DNA of 64,000 nucleotides from Humulus lupulus (lineage: Eukaryota; Streptophyta; Magnoliopsida; Rosales; Cannabaceae), in assembly GCF_963169125.1 (NCBI RefSeq), contig NC_084796.1, positions 86,263,888 to 86,327,887 on the forward strand, written 5' to 3'. This document shows, piece by piece, positions 10,170-21,393 of this stretch. The notes below the pieces were generated by a model. The model made no database searches and had not been told where the DNA came from. It was given only the letters and a program-made list of their open reading frames with translations. The translations under genes and the position numbers were made by a program. How positions within the stretch are numbered: position 1 is the stretch's first letter; the number at the start of each line of letters is the position of its first letter.

Positions 10170-12250
10170 ATGGCTGCAGATGATCCCAATAATCCTGAGG
10201 AAAAAATCCTAGATGAAGTTGAGTACCCCCGGCGCCCTGGAAAGCAGCCTATGGTAAATTCTGAACCCGATAGTGGTTCATCCGACTCTCGGGGACCACC
10301 TACCTCCAGGGACGACGAGGACATGTTCTACAATCTCGAAAGGTATGTCCCAATTGTGGAACTCAAAAATCGTCAACTGCGTAAGCAGTTGGCAGAAGCT
10401 AAGAGACGCAATGAAGAGATAGCCAAACTAGCTGCTGAAGCGCAGGCGGCTCAGGCCCCACCTCCACAAAATGCCCAGGCTTCGCCTCCACGGGACGTTC
10501 ACGTCCTGCCTCGTAGGCCTCGGGGAAGGCCACGTAAAAACGCAGCCACCAGGAGAGCGGAGCAACCTCTGCCACCAACAGAGCAACCTGTCCAACCAAG
10601 ACCCCGGAGGGGTCACCGTACTGAAGGTCCTACCAACCCAAGTGCAGAGGCACCAGTTGGAGTAGGGAATAACCGAGCCCCCTCAGAGGCTCGGACCCAA
10701 AATCCTGGTACCGCACAGAATATTACAAAACCTGATCGAGCAAATTCAGGGCCTTCTAGGCCCCGTAATGGACGGCAGCCACCATCACCGATAAGAAACC
10801 CACCATCGCCAATAAGGCACCCCTTTCCAGTTTGGAGGGATGCACAACCGACCCATGGTGATAGGGAAAGGTGAGCTGGACGAAGGCATGAGAATGGGGA
10901 AACAGCTAGGGAGCATAGGGTTCCCCATCCCACGAGAAGCCAAATGTCTCGATCTCAAACTATAGAGACAAGGAGACCAGCAAGAAACTCATCTTGTAAT
11001 AATCGTGCGACGAGCCATGTCAGCAAAGGCTCAGGTGACACTAGGTCTATGAGTATATACGACCAGGAACATAGGAACACTAGAAATCGAGGTGATCACC
11101 CAGATTTACGGGAGCATCAAAACCATAATCGGGGGCGTGATAATCCATCAAATCCAGATCTAAGAGATCATCTCAACGGGCGTAAGCACCCTGTGCCGAG
11201 GCGCGGAACTGGAGTTGTAATCAACGATAACCAGTTCCCACTGATTCAAGCCAGACCCCTCATAGATCCAGTCCAAGAAAGGATTGAGCATTTGGAAAGA
11301 GCATTCAGGCTCTTGCAAAATGAATGAAGACGGGAACAGGACGAAGATTTCAACGAGGAACTTGAGCCATTTGCCCCACATATCTCTAGCACCTTGTTTC
11401 CTCAAGGATTAAGAATACCTCATGTCCCGCCATTCGATAGAAATTCAGACCTATTCAGTCATTTAAGTACGTTCAACACAATCATGCGAGCCAGTAATGT
11501 GGGCTACGAACTCAGATGCATGCTGTTCCCAACCTCTCTCACGGGACCAGCAAAAAACTGGTTTGAAAAATATAAAAGACATTCAATTGCTTCTTGGGAT
11601 CAACTATCATGAGATTTCAAGAAACAATTCAAGGCCTTTGTCAGCATTAGGCCTGAGGCTTCTACCTTGACTAATGTCCGACAACAGCCAAATGAGTCAC
11701 TGAAATGCTATCTCACAAGGTTTAACTTGGAAGTCGCTCGAGCTCATGACGTGGACGATAGTGGCCACTTAATGGCTATTCGAGCTGGAGTAATGCTTGG
11801 AAGCCTTCTCTGAGAATATTTATAAAGGAATCCTGTAAGGTCCTTAACCGAGTTCAATCAACGAGCATAGAGGTTTGTTAATGTAGAAGAGGCGAGGTCA
11901 GCATTGAATATGGCCTCTCAGCCCATAACTACAACAACAAACGCAAACTCTGCCTAGACCTCGGCGGACCCTACGACCTCAAAACCCCATGGGGACAACC
12001 CTTCAAAAAGAAAGAAAAATGAAGGGAATAATCCCAAGGCGGATGGGGGAAAGAAGAAGAAAGGGGAAAGATACTTCTCTGTGTACAAAGTGTATACCAA
12101 ACTCAATGAGTCTCAGGAGAATATCTACCTGGCAAATGAAAACCAGGTCCCTTTGAGGGGGGGCATATTGCGGGATCGGGCAGGAATGCCCAGAAAAGAT
12201 ACGTGAATGAGCTGAAAACCGGTGACAGGTCTCCCTACGAACCCGAACCC
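10170..12250 (+). pseudogene. gag: B1 gag (broken)
   Basis: Gag would build the virus-like particle in the cytoplasm. The start at 10170 (MAADDPNNPEEK) matches B2. The N-terminal extension is charged and Pro/Arg-rich, with an AT-hook (PRGRPRK, 10518-10538). The retrotransposon gag core is seen in LTGPAKNWFEKYKRHSIASWDQL (11540-11610). In-frame stops occur at 10873-10875, 11325-11327, 11610-11612 and 11868-11870; the last is shared with B2. The zinc knuckle present in B2 (CKFHRDIGHATDEC) is missing: the sequence jumps near 12155 across a G-run to a region beyond it. B1 Gag could not package RNA in the normal way. Confidence 0.88.
10518..10538 (+). other. AT-hook motif in B-family Gag
   Basis: Codons for PRGRPRK with flanking Arg/Lys form the canonical AT-hook core RGRP. 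B2 has the same motif at 53545-53565 on the minus strand. AT-hooks bind the minor groove of AT-rich DNA; a role in Gag is inference. Confidence 0.7.
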
Positions 12251-15200
12251 AGAGCTTCAAAACAACAAAGGGTTGAATCTCAACCCATAACTTTTACTGA
12301 GGATGACATGTCACATGTACAATTCCCTCATAATAACCCGCTGGTCATCACCCTTCAGCTCGCGAACAAGAGGGTGCACTAAGTCCTAATTGACAATGGG
12401 AGCTTGGTGAATATCCTCTACAAAGCCACTTTAGAAAATATGGGACTCGCGCTTCACGACCTAAAAGCCTGTGCAACGATGTTGTATGGCTTTTCAGGAG
12501 AAGGGATTGCCTGTATGGGATCCATCAGACTCCCTGTAACCTTGGGAGACTACCCGGTCTCGATAACCAAGATGATGGAGTTCATGGTGGTGGATCTCTC
12601 ATCGGCCTACAACGTACCACTCGGGAGACCTGCCCTAGTAGGGTTGGGGGCAGTTTCATCTGTTATGCATCTGGCCATCAAGTTCTCGACTTCTAGTGGC
12701 ATCGAGACTCTGAAAGGGGACCAGCTTGCAGGGAGGGAATGCTATAGCATTTCCGTTAGAGGGAAAAAGCAAACAAGTGCACAAGCACTTTGTAGTTCAG
12801 AATAAGGATGGGTCAATCTTCAAAATATACGAAGAGAACGACCCTAGAGTAGAAGAGAGGGCTGACCTTGAACCACTGAAAGAACTCGAAGAAGTCAAGC
12901 TCAAGGAAACCAACCCTCCGAAGACTGTGAAGGTAGGGAGAAACCTTCCTAAAAAAGCAAAGTAGCAATTAATTTGCTTCTTGAGGAAGAACCATGATGT
13001 TTTCGCATGGTCGCATTCAAACATGGTAGGGATAAGTCCAAATGTGATAAGCCATGCACTTAATAATGACAAAAGCTTCCCCCCGAAGCAGCAAAAACGA
13101 AGACTCCTGGACGATGATAGGAAGAAAGCCTTGAAGGAAGAAGTTGACAGTTTAAAGGAAAATCGATTTATACGAGATGCCTTCTATCTTGATTGGATCG
13201 CCAATCCCGTTTTGGTTCTGAAACCTAATGGAACATGGAAAACTTGCATCGACTACTCCAATCTCAACAAGGCATACCCTAAAGATTGCTTTCCCCTACC
13301 TCGGATCGATCAGCTTGTAGATGCCACAGCTGGGCACGGTCTTATGTCATGCATGGGCGCTTATTCTGGATATAACCAGATCGCCATGCATGCACCTGAC
13401 CAAGAACATACGAGTTTTGTAACCGATAAAGGTTTGTACTGTTACAATGTTATGCCCTTCGGGCTTAAAAATGCTGGAGCAACGTACCAAAGGCTGGTGA
13501 ATAGGATGTTCTCTGAGCAGATAGGTAATAACATGGAAGTATATGTTGATGATATGTTAGTCAAATCTAAAGATAACGATAACCATGTGGACGACCTCAA
13601 AGAATGCATTGCTGTGCTACGGAAATACAACATGAAGCTCAATCCCCAAAAAGGCTCTTTCGGAGTATCATCGGGGAAGTTCTTTGGCTTCATAATAAAC
13701 GCGCGTGGAATAGAGGTTAATCTTGGCAAGATCCAGGCTCTAATTGACATGCCCTCACCTCGAAAAGCATAAAGATGTCCAGAGCTTAACTGGACGGATG
13801 GCGGCATTAAGTAGATTTATCTCGAAATCTACAGACCGCTGTCTTCCATTTTTCAACCTTTTGAAAGGGGGTAAAAAATTTGACTGGACAGAAGAATGCG
13901 AGCTCGCATTTCAAGAGCTAAAGAAACACCTCGCAGAACCTCCCATCTTGTCAAAGCCTATCACAGGAGAAAGCTTATACCTATATCTCGCTACAACCGA
14001 GCACGCCATCAGCGCCGTGCTCGTCTGAGAAGACCAGAAGGTACAAAAACCAGTGTACTATGTCAGAAAAAGGTTACTGGGGGTAGAATCGAGATATCCG
14101 TTAATGGAGAAGTTGGCTCTTAGCCTAATTCACTCATCTCGAAAGCTCTGACCTTACTTCCAAGTACACCTCATCCATGCTAACTGACCAACCACTACGG
14201 AAAGTCTTGTCAAAGCTAGAAGCCTTTGACCAATTATTAAAATGGGCTATTGAGCTCGGACAATTCGAGATCACTTATCATCCCAGAACGACCACAATGG
14301 TCTGGCAGACTTCATTGTGGAATGTACAGGAGTATCTGACGATGAAGTTATAACCCCAGCCCGTGAGCTGTGGAAACTTTATGTCGATGGATCTTCCAAT
14401 GAAAAATGGATTGGGGGTAGGAATCATATTGATCACTCCAATTGGAAGTCGATTTCACTCTGCCTTGAGGTTTGGTTTCGAAGCGTCTAACAATGAGGCT
14501 GAACACGAAGCTCTATTGGCAGGACTTCGAATAGCCAAGGAGCTCAGGGCTAAAGCGATACATTACTACAGTGACTCGCAGTTGGTGGTCAACCAGATCT
14601 TAGGGGAATACCAGGTTTGTGAAACAAAGATGGCTACATATTTAGAAAAAGCGAAAGCAACACTCGAACATTTCGAGTTCTATGCGATATAGCAGGTTCC
14701 CCGAGAGAAAAAGTCAAATACAGACGCTCTGGCCCGACTCGCCACATCCAACAAGGTTGATGCATTGAATGTTGTGCCAATTGAGCACCTGTCGATGCCC
14801 AGTATTAGCGAGCCTTAACAGGAAGATGTATGCATGATTAACTCTAAACCAACCTGGATGACCCCAATAATTGATTACCTCGAAATCGACATTCTCCTAG
14901 CAGAACGGAACAAGGCTCGGAAACTGCTGTATAAAATTCCTAGATACACCATTGTGGAAGGAAGGTTATATCAGAGAGGATACTCTATGCCGTTACTCTG
15001 ATGTATGACTCCACCCGAGGCGAAGAAAATCCTAGAAGAAATTCATGAAGGATTTTGTGGAGACCACACTGAGGCGTATAGCCTATCTAAGAAAATTATA
15101 AGACAAGGATACTTCTGGCCCATTATCAAAGCAGACGCATTAGAGTATGTCAAGAAATGTGATAAATGCCAGCAGTTCGCTACAATCCCGCGAGCTCCAC

Positions 15201-16090
15201 CATCTGAGTTAACTATGATGACCTCCCCATGGCCATTTGCGGTGTGGGGAATTGACCTCATAGGCTAGTTGCCAACTGGCAAAGGTGGAGTTAAGTACGC
15301 AGTGGTCACGGTCGATTATTTTACAAAGTGGACTGAGGCTGAACCTTTGGCAACGATTACCTCGAAGAAAGTCTTGGAATTTGTGGTAAAAAACATCATC
15401 TACCGATATGGAATGCGAAGGAAAATAGTATCAGATAACGATACTCAATTCGATAGTGAATTATTCACCAATTTTTGTGAGAAAAATGGGATAATGAAAA
15501 GCTCCTCCTCTGTTGCCCATCCCCAAGAAAATGGCCAAGTCGAAGCTGTGAATAAGACTCTCAAGAGTTCTATGAAAAAGAAATTGGAAGAAGCTAAGGG
15601 AAAATGGCCCGAGGAGTTACCCCAAGTCTTGTGGGCATATCGAACTACAACTTGCACTTCAATAGGACATACCACTTTTTCTCTGGCATGTGGATGCGAG
15701 GCCATGTTACCAATCGAGGTCGAAATACCCATTATTCGTAACCATGCTTATGATCAAGCCTCGAACCAATCCCAGCTCAAAGTAAGTCTAGACCTGATTG
15801 AAGAAAGGCGAGTTGAAACTCAACTAAAAAATGCAGCATATCAACAGCGAGCTACCCGATATTTCAATAAAAAGGTTCGAGACAAGAAATTTGGATTGGG
15901 AGACTTGGTGTTAAGTACTGTGTTCCTAGCTACAAGGGACCCACCCGCTGGCGTACTCGGGCCCAATTGGGAAGGACCTTACCAAATCGAATCAGTTATT
16001 CGACTTGGCATCTACAAATTGGCGAGATTAAACGAAGAATTGGTACCACAAGCATGGAATGGCAAACATCTATGACCTTACTATCAATAG
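12251..16090 (+). pseudogene. pol: B1 pol: protease, RT, RNase H, integrase (broken)
   Basis: Domains run in order. Protease has the active-site motif IDNGS near 12392. Reverse transcriptase has the YVDD catalytic box near 13543 and IDYSNLNKA upstream. RNase H shows YVDGSSNE, NNEAEHEALL and YSDSQLVV (14380-14590). Integrase has a zinc site ending CDKCQ (15165), core Asp in WGIDLIG and SDNDTQ, Glu in NGQVEAVN, and WEGPY near the end. There is no chromodomain. Stops or frameshifts lie at 12379-12381, 12963-12965, about 13770, 14025, 14690, 14999-15001 and 15266-15268. The SDNDTQ box has Asp where SDNGTQ is usual. Another stop lies at 16073-16075, just before the true stop at 16088-16090. Confidence 0.92.
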
Positions 16091-16369
16091 TGTAGGAATG
16101 ATGTCTCCTGTAACCATGCTTGTTTATCTTTACGAAGTTTCTGTTAATAAATTGGTCAATTTTGAATAAAGATCATTTTCGTTTCAATATGCTGTATTTT
16201 TTGCAAACTCTCTTAATTTAATAACCTATGGTCACACTCGTAGGATATTAAGGGGGCATCAGTGGTATATATACCATAAGTTTGAAAAAATGAATAACTC
16301 AAATATAGCATACACGAAAACAAATAAATGTCTAGACCCAACATAAAAGTAAAAAGTGTATTCTAAAAA
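16091..16369. other. B1 region after pol
   Basis: This is AT-rich non-coding DNA shared with B2 (47580-47735). It includes aataaa-like motifs such as gaataaag (near 16165). It may contain the polyadenylation signal of one of the converging transcripts; nothing else is recognised. Confidence 0.5.
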
Positions 16370-16700
16370 TAAATTGTTTGGATATAACCAAATGCGCAAG
16401 CAAAGATAATTTAGACATAACCAAATTATTAAAAATAAAGTGTTTGGATATAGCCAAATGCGCGAGCAAATATAATTTGGACATAACCAGATTATTAAAA
16501 ATAAAGTGTTTGGATATAACCAAATGCGCGAGCCAAGATAATTTGGACAAACCAGAACTTTAAAAATAAAGTGTTTGGATATAACCAAATGCGTGAGCCA
16601 AGATAATTTGGACATAACCTGATTATTAAAAATAAAGTGTTTGGATATAACCAAATGCGCGACCTAAAATAGTTTAGACGAAACCAGATTATTAATATTA
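16370..16700. repeat. 66-bp tandem repeat after B1 pol
   Basis: The phrase tgtttggatataaccaaatgcg recurs at 16375, 16441, 16507, 16572 and 16638, a period of 65-66 bp, about five copies. B2 has the matching array at 47105-47460. It lies between the 3' end of pol and the 3' end of the antisense gene. Confidence 0.93.
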
Positions 16701-16907
16701 AAAGTGTATGGATTACAAACAAGATACGAGCTAAAAAAGTTTGGAACAAACCAGCTAAAACTAATCGACCAAAAGATGGAATATAAATAAACCCACTTCA
16801 AATTAAGTCGAGATTGAGGCTGGAATATCTTGCAAAAAGACAGTTTCGACCTCACAACTTTGGGAAGCTACCCAAGGACGAGGAAAAGTAACTAGAAAAG
16901 CAGGATA

Positions 16908-16912
16908 TAACT
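16908..16912. repeat. Target-site duplication of A2, left copy
   Basis: TAACT, repeated at 30027-30031. Joining the flanks restores the continuous B sequence that B2 shows unbroken near 46905-46915, confirming insertion of A2 into B1. Confidence 0.95.
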
Positions 16913-18298
16913 TGTTGACGGTGAGAACTCATCAACTAAGTTGAGTTGGAAGAAATTATCAAGTAAGGATCGTCAATAAAAAAGCTATAGAAATCAAAGT
17001 AATAACTCGAGAACAATGACAGAATAATAATGGAGAAATCAATCAATCTTTCATTCACTCTCAAGCCTTTTCTATAATAAAACTTCCAACCCCCTTTCAG
17101 GTGGTGTTAGAGTTCATTTTATAGTAGGCTCCAATGGCCCTGGGTACATGGTGGTCCAGGAGACCAAGTGGTACATAAGTACTATGTCAGGGGAGTGGCT
17201 TCAGAGGTTGTGGTCGTACATCCAGTATAGGAGCAGGTGTCAGGAGGATGTCTCCACTACTTGTCCGTACCCATGTCTGATGAGTGGTGGCAGGCATAGT
17301 GGCGCAGGTGGTAGTGGTGTCGACTCTGGCTCCTGGCTGTAGACATACAGGCCATAACTCTTATTCTAGCATCCCCACTGGTACAGGTGTCTGTACCCAG
17401 TACTAGATCGTACAAGTATGTTCCCTTCGACTCATACTCAAGCCCCTAAGCATTGGGGTCTCAAAGTGTAAGGAATGGGACCCTTGGTGAGTATAATGGT
17501 CGTGGCGTGAGGTGGGGGTCTCGGGTTCTTGACATGAGGTGCCTGAAGCACCCCGAGGTCACCCATGAGCATAGGCGATAGGCATGTGGCCTTGACGGAT
17601 GTCTAAGGATGCGTGGTGAAAGGCCTTCCTTGCGACCCCCTTGGTGGGGCGGCTCCTTTGATGCATGGCTTCACTCGCGTGGCCACCAAGTGGCATGGCT
17701 CCTACTCCCTCGCGAGGCCCCCTTGGAAGGCCTATTGACAACGCGGCTCCCTAGCTACTCACGAGGCCTTCCCCCTCGTGGCTATGTGATGGTGTGACTC
17801 GCTCGGGGAACGAGGCCGAACATATGCTGAGGTGCGAGGCTACGAGGCCATGGGCGCGACGCCAAGGGCGCTCCAGCGAGGCCACGGGCGCGATGCCGAG
17901 GATGTTCCAGCGAGGCCATGCGTGCGCGACGCCGAGGGCACTCCAGCGAGGCCACTAGCGCGACGCCGAGGGCGCTCCAGCGAGGCCATGCGGGTGCGAC
18001 ACCGAGGGCACTCCAGCAAGGCTGCGGGCGCGACGCCGAGGGCACTCCAGTGAGGCCATGGGTGCGACGCCGAGGGCACTCCAGCGAGGCCGTGCGGGCT
18101 TGGACGCGAGCCCATGGGCGCTGGGGCGTGAGCCTATGTGCGCGAGATCACCTTGCACGGCATGGTTCTAGGCCTGCGAGGTCGTTGCGAGAGGGTGGCG
18201 GCTCGAGTGCCTCGTGGTTCAAGCATGCACTTGGGCCTTCAAGGGACCTTAGTGCATGTCCTAGTTCTTTTATGGGCATGGAATATCGAGTGTCTACA
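16913..18298 (-). repeat. A2 3' LTR
   Basis: On the plus strand it runs from TGTTGACGG to GTGTCTACA, so in element orientation it starts TGTAGACAC and ends CCGTCAACA. It is 1386 bp. The LTR TATA (TTTTATA on plus) is near 17116. It holds a GC-rich minisatellite at 17836-18090. Confidence 0.95.
17836..18090. repeat. Minisatellite of about 36 bp in the A2 3' LTR
   Basis: Repeats of gacgccgagggcactccagc plus gaggccatgggcgc variants, about seven copies. The open frames on both strands with repeated RRRGHSSEA-like peptides are artefacts of the array. Confidence 0.88.
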
Positions 18299-18312
18299 CT
18301 TGCCCCCCAGTC
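18299..18312 (-). other. Polypurine tract of A2
   Basis: cttgccccccagtc on plus, that is GACTGGGGGGCAAG on the element strand, identical to A1 and directly next to the 3' LTR. Confidence 0.88.
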
Positions 18313-18359
18313 TAGGAGAGGACCTTTAGGTGCTCTTGTAGACTATTCACTTTGATTCT

Positions 18360-18367
18360 TATAAATA
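18360..18367 (+). promoter_or_regulatory. TATA box of the A2 antisense unit
   Basis: TATAAATA, 33-40 bp before the tRNA-like unit and about 565 bp before the antisense ATG. It is conserved in A1 (5996-6003). Between it and the ATG a leader intron is likely at 18690-18879 (gag|GTATAT ... TTTGTAG|cc). Confidence 0.6.
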
Positions 18368-18399
18368 GGCCTTTCTGCATGGCCTAATATTTTTACCTT

Positions 18400-18472
18400 A
18401 CTTCTTTGGCTTAGTGGTTTGGAGTGCCCTTCCTTTTTCAAGAGGTAAGGGGTTCAATCCCTCACAACCTCA
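18400..18472 (+). other. tRNA-like Pol III unit in A2
   Basis: Box A TGGCTTAGTGG at 18407-18417 and box B GGTTCAATCCC at 18451-18461 are 44 bp apart, as in a tRNA gene. A T5 run (18473-18477) could stop Pol III and a TATA box lies at 18360. The T-arm is nearly paired, but no acceptor stem forms. The copy in A1 keeps both boxes. A captured tRNA or SINE head is the likely origin. Confidence 0.62.
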
Positions 18473-18930
18473 TTTTTGCCATAGTTCTTTTTATTTTACT
18501 TTTTCACTTCATTTTCATCATTTCATCATCACTTTTTTTTTTTACATATGAGCTAATTTCTTGGCATGACTATTTGAAGACTAACACATCTTTCTGGTCC
18601 ATTCTTATAGACGCGCATTTTCGACCCTTTGGTGCTTTTCGCCCCTCGACCTCCTTTTGACCCCAACTTCGCTCTCTTAACCACTTGAGGTATATTTTCT
18701 CTCCCTCTCCCCTTTTTTTTTTATCGGGTCCAAACTAACATTACTCAGGATGGGGTACCTTAGCCTGAGCTTGTAGTGAGTTTGACCATACACATGCCCT
18801 TCTTTTTTTATACCCTGTAGTGGGCCATTTAGGACGCTTGCATCTAGAGATATTAAGCCTATTCCTTTGTGTTTTGTAGCCATCCCCTCATTTATACGCG
18901 AACCTCTTTTCGCTTTCGGGACGAGGTCTC

Positions 18931-21393
18931 ATGGCCAGTGACGGCCTGTCTGACATACCTCCGGGGGCTGAATTTATTGACCTGTCCTCAAACTCAGAGT
19001 CCCCTGAGGGCAATCCTCACCAAGACTATGACTCCTTAAGGCAGGCCCGCATCTGCCACCTTGAGTACATTGCTGAACTTAGGCGCAAAATTTGGGTAGT
19101 GGAGAGCGAAATTGACTCGGTGTCGAGAGGAGACGGAGGACCATCACCCCCGGACCTTAGTGACCATATAGCGCGTCTTAGGATGACCCTTTTTGAATTG
19201 CGATGGGAGTTAGAGTTTATGGAGGGACACCTTCCGCCAGAACCTCCCAACCCTTCCTCGCCTGATGTTGGTCATGGGGCTGCTACCGCCTCTCCTCAGC
19301 CCCTAGTCTTAGTTTTTCCTAGCTTAGCACTTCCACCATCGCTCCCTCAAAGGAAAACTCTTGCTAGGAAGAAAAAATGGAGGGTCAAGTGTCCTGTCTC
19401 TTCCTCACATTTTTCTTTTGATTTTGCAGATATGCCGAGGGCACGCCAACAGGTATCTATCCAGGAAGAGGACGACGCCCCTTTACTGGCGTCCAGTCTG
19501 GTGTCGCATGTGTCTGCGAACAAATTGAAGGAAATAGTGAAGCACTATCGTGTTCCCCCAGAATACGCCTTATATGCTCCTCAGGAGGCATGTCGGGCTG
19601 ACCGCCCTAGGAAGGGTCTTGTGGCTTTGAGTGAACACATTTTGAAGGCGGGTGGCACCATTCCCTTGCACCCATTTTTCGTAGCGGTTCTCAACTATTT
19701 CGACCTGGCCCCTCTTCAGCTGTCACCCAACAATTGGTTGACCCTAAGTTGTCTTTTTGTTTGGTTCAAGGAACGGGCTGAACGCGCCCCAACGGCACAA
19801 GAGGTGCATTTCCTATACAACCTCATGGGATCCCCCAAGTCCAAGGGCTTCTACTATCTGCAGAAGGCCAACAATGAGCTTCCTTTGATAGAGGGCTCGG
19901 TGTCCAATTCAGGGGCTTGGAAGCAAGACTTTTTCTTCGTAGAGGGCCCTCTCTCTATCCGTGAAGATTTTCGCGCCGGCCCCAGTAAGTACCCTGAACC
20001 TCTTTTTCTTCTTGTTAGAACTTACTGTTTTGTACTCATGCTTGTACTAACGTTGGCGTGGATCGTGCAGAGCAATTTGCTGTTCCTTCGGTCATTGGGT
20101 CGGAGGCGAAGGCCGTGGATGACCTCATTAATGCAGACTCCGCCATGAAGAAGGTGGCATTCTTGTTCACCGTGGCAAATCTCAACCGCCACCAGTTGTC
20201 TCCGGTCTCAGACCCCAAGCTCCTGTGGTCGGTTACTGTGTCTAAGAAGACAATGGCTACGCCGGCCGAGCCGTTCCTAGACGGTGGTGAGGCCGAGGGG
20301 GAGCTGGAGGATGCCCCCCTTGAATGTGGGGGATCTCACCAGCGCCCCCTGTCCCCCGAGGGATGCCCCCCTTATGGTTCCTACGAACAGGACATGGCCT
20401 TTCAACCTCAGGACCAGCATGTTGCACCGGGATGTTATGCTTCCCCTGGCCTTGATGGCTGCGACGCCTTCCCTCAGGTTCCTCATGAAATTGGATCATC
20501 GGGGGCTGATTTCGTCGACCTTGCGGAGCCCCCCCCTCTAATCTACCAGGGTCTCAGTTTTTCCCCTTCACTGCGCCCCCTCCCGCTTCGGCGAGCGGGT
20601 CGTCTGTCCTCCTCCAACCAGGTGCCCCCAGTACGGAGGGGGAGCCTTGGGTGACTCGGATGGCATCATCCTACGGACACCGATACACTCAAATTGCCTC
20701 AAGCCTCCCTGTATCCGACTGGAATGGTCTTGGGAACATGACTCAGTCAGACCTTGGGGACACCATAAGGCGCGCCGCGGCCTGAGTGAGTTTCTGCACC
20801 TTGCGTCGGTTATTATTAAGTATGAATGTACATGCGTTTTTCTTTTTGTTACTGATTGTTGATGCCGTTAACTTTCTTGTGCAGACCTACACCGTGTCTC
20901 TACGGTATGTTGACTCGTCCAGCAACCTCTCCGCATCTACTGCTAAGAGGGACTGCCTTACAGCCCGGGTTCAGGAGCTCGAAAATGAGCTTAATGAAAC
21001 TAAGGCCAAGTTGTCAAAGGTCCGCTCCAAATTTTCTGACTTGATATTAAAGAGGAAGGAAGCAAAGGCCAAGACCAAGGGGCTAAAGGACAAGATTAAA
21101 CGCTTGGAGCGTGAACTCCAGGGGGTCAAGGCCATTGTGGACGCGTCGCAGTAGAGAGTTACCCAATTGGGGGTCGAAGTCGACGCCCTCAGGGCCGAAC
21201 TTCAGTCGGCACAGGAGAGGAATGCTTCCTTGGAGGCGGAGAGGGTCACCACCGAGTGCAGGTCCATAGATCGTGCCCTTTACAATGTGTGGAGGCAGGA
21301 TCCTAATTTTGACTTCTCCTCTTTTGGTGAACATGCTGTTGCTCAAGCGGCCCTGTGGAGTGCCCACATTAGGAGGCCCCGAAGTAGTCTTTT
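18931..21393 (+). pseudogene. A2 antisense gene, Transposase_28-type protein
   Basis: The start is the ATG at 18931 (MASDGLSDIPPG). Inferred exons are 18931-19984, 20071-20785 and 20885-21393; both joins keep the frame. Exon 1 holds an acidic leader, a basic patch (KTLARKKKWRVK) and the conserved domain (LHPFFVAVLNYFDL, LQLSPNNWLTL, KGFYYLQKANNELP, about residues 215-340). Exon 2 is Pro/Gly-rich and exon 3 a coiled coil (RVQELENELNETKAKL) ending in ALYNVWRQDPNFDFSSF. Exon 1 is fully open. Breaks are a TGA at the end of exon 2 (TGG in A1), a TAG at 21152-21154 in the coiled coil, and a frameshift within exon 2 near 20520-20650. The protein role is unknown. Confidence 0.83.

Noticed and set aside
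16259..16749. Repetitive ORFs (WLYPNTLFLIIWLCPNYL type) over the 66-bp array, also at 47066-47350
   Set aside because: A 66-bp period is a multiple of three, so a repeat peptide is produced automatically; no start or conserved end.
17800..18355. Long overlapping ORFs on both strands with RRRGHSSEA-like repeats (also 29302-29886, 6207-6663, 7727-8328)
   Set aside because: They arise from GC-rich tandem repeats without stops in LTRs. No start context, no conservation between copies as protein, and both strands are open at once.
18400..18472. A functional tRNA gene
   Set aside because: Box A, box B and the T-arm fit, but positions 1-7 and 66-72 do not pair and the anticodon arm is ambiguous.
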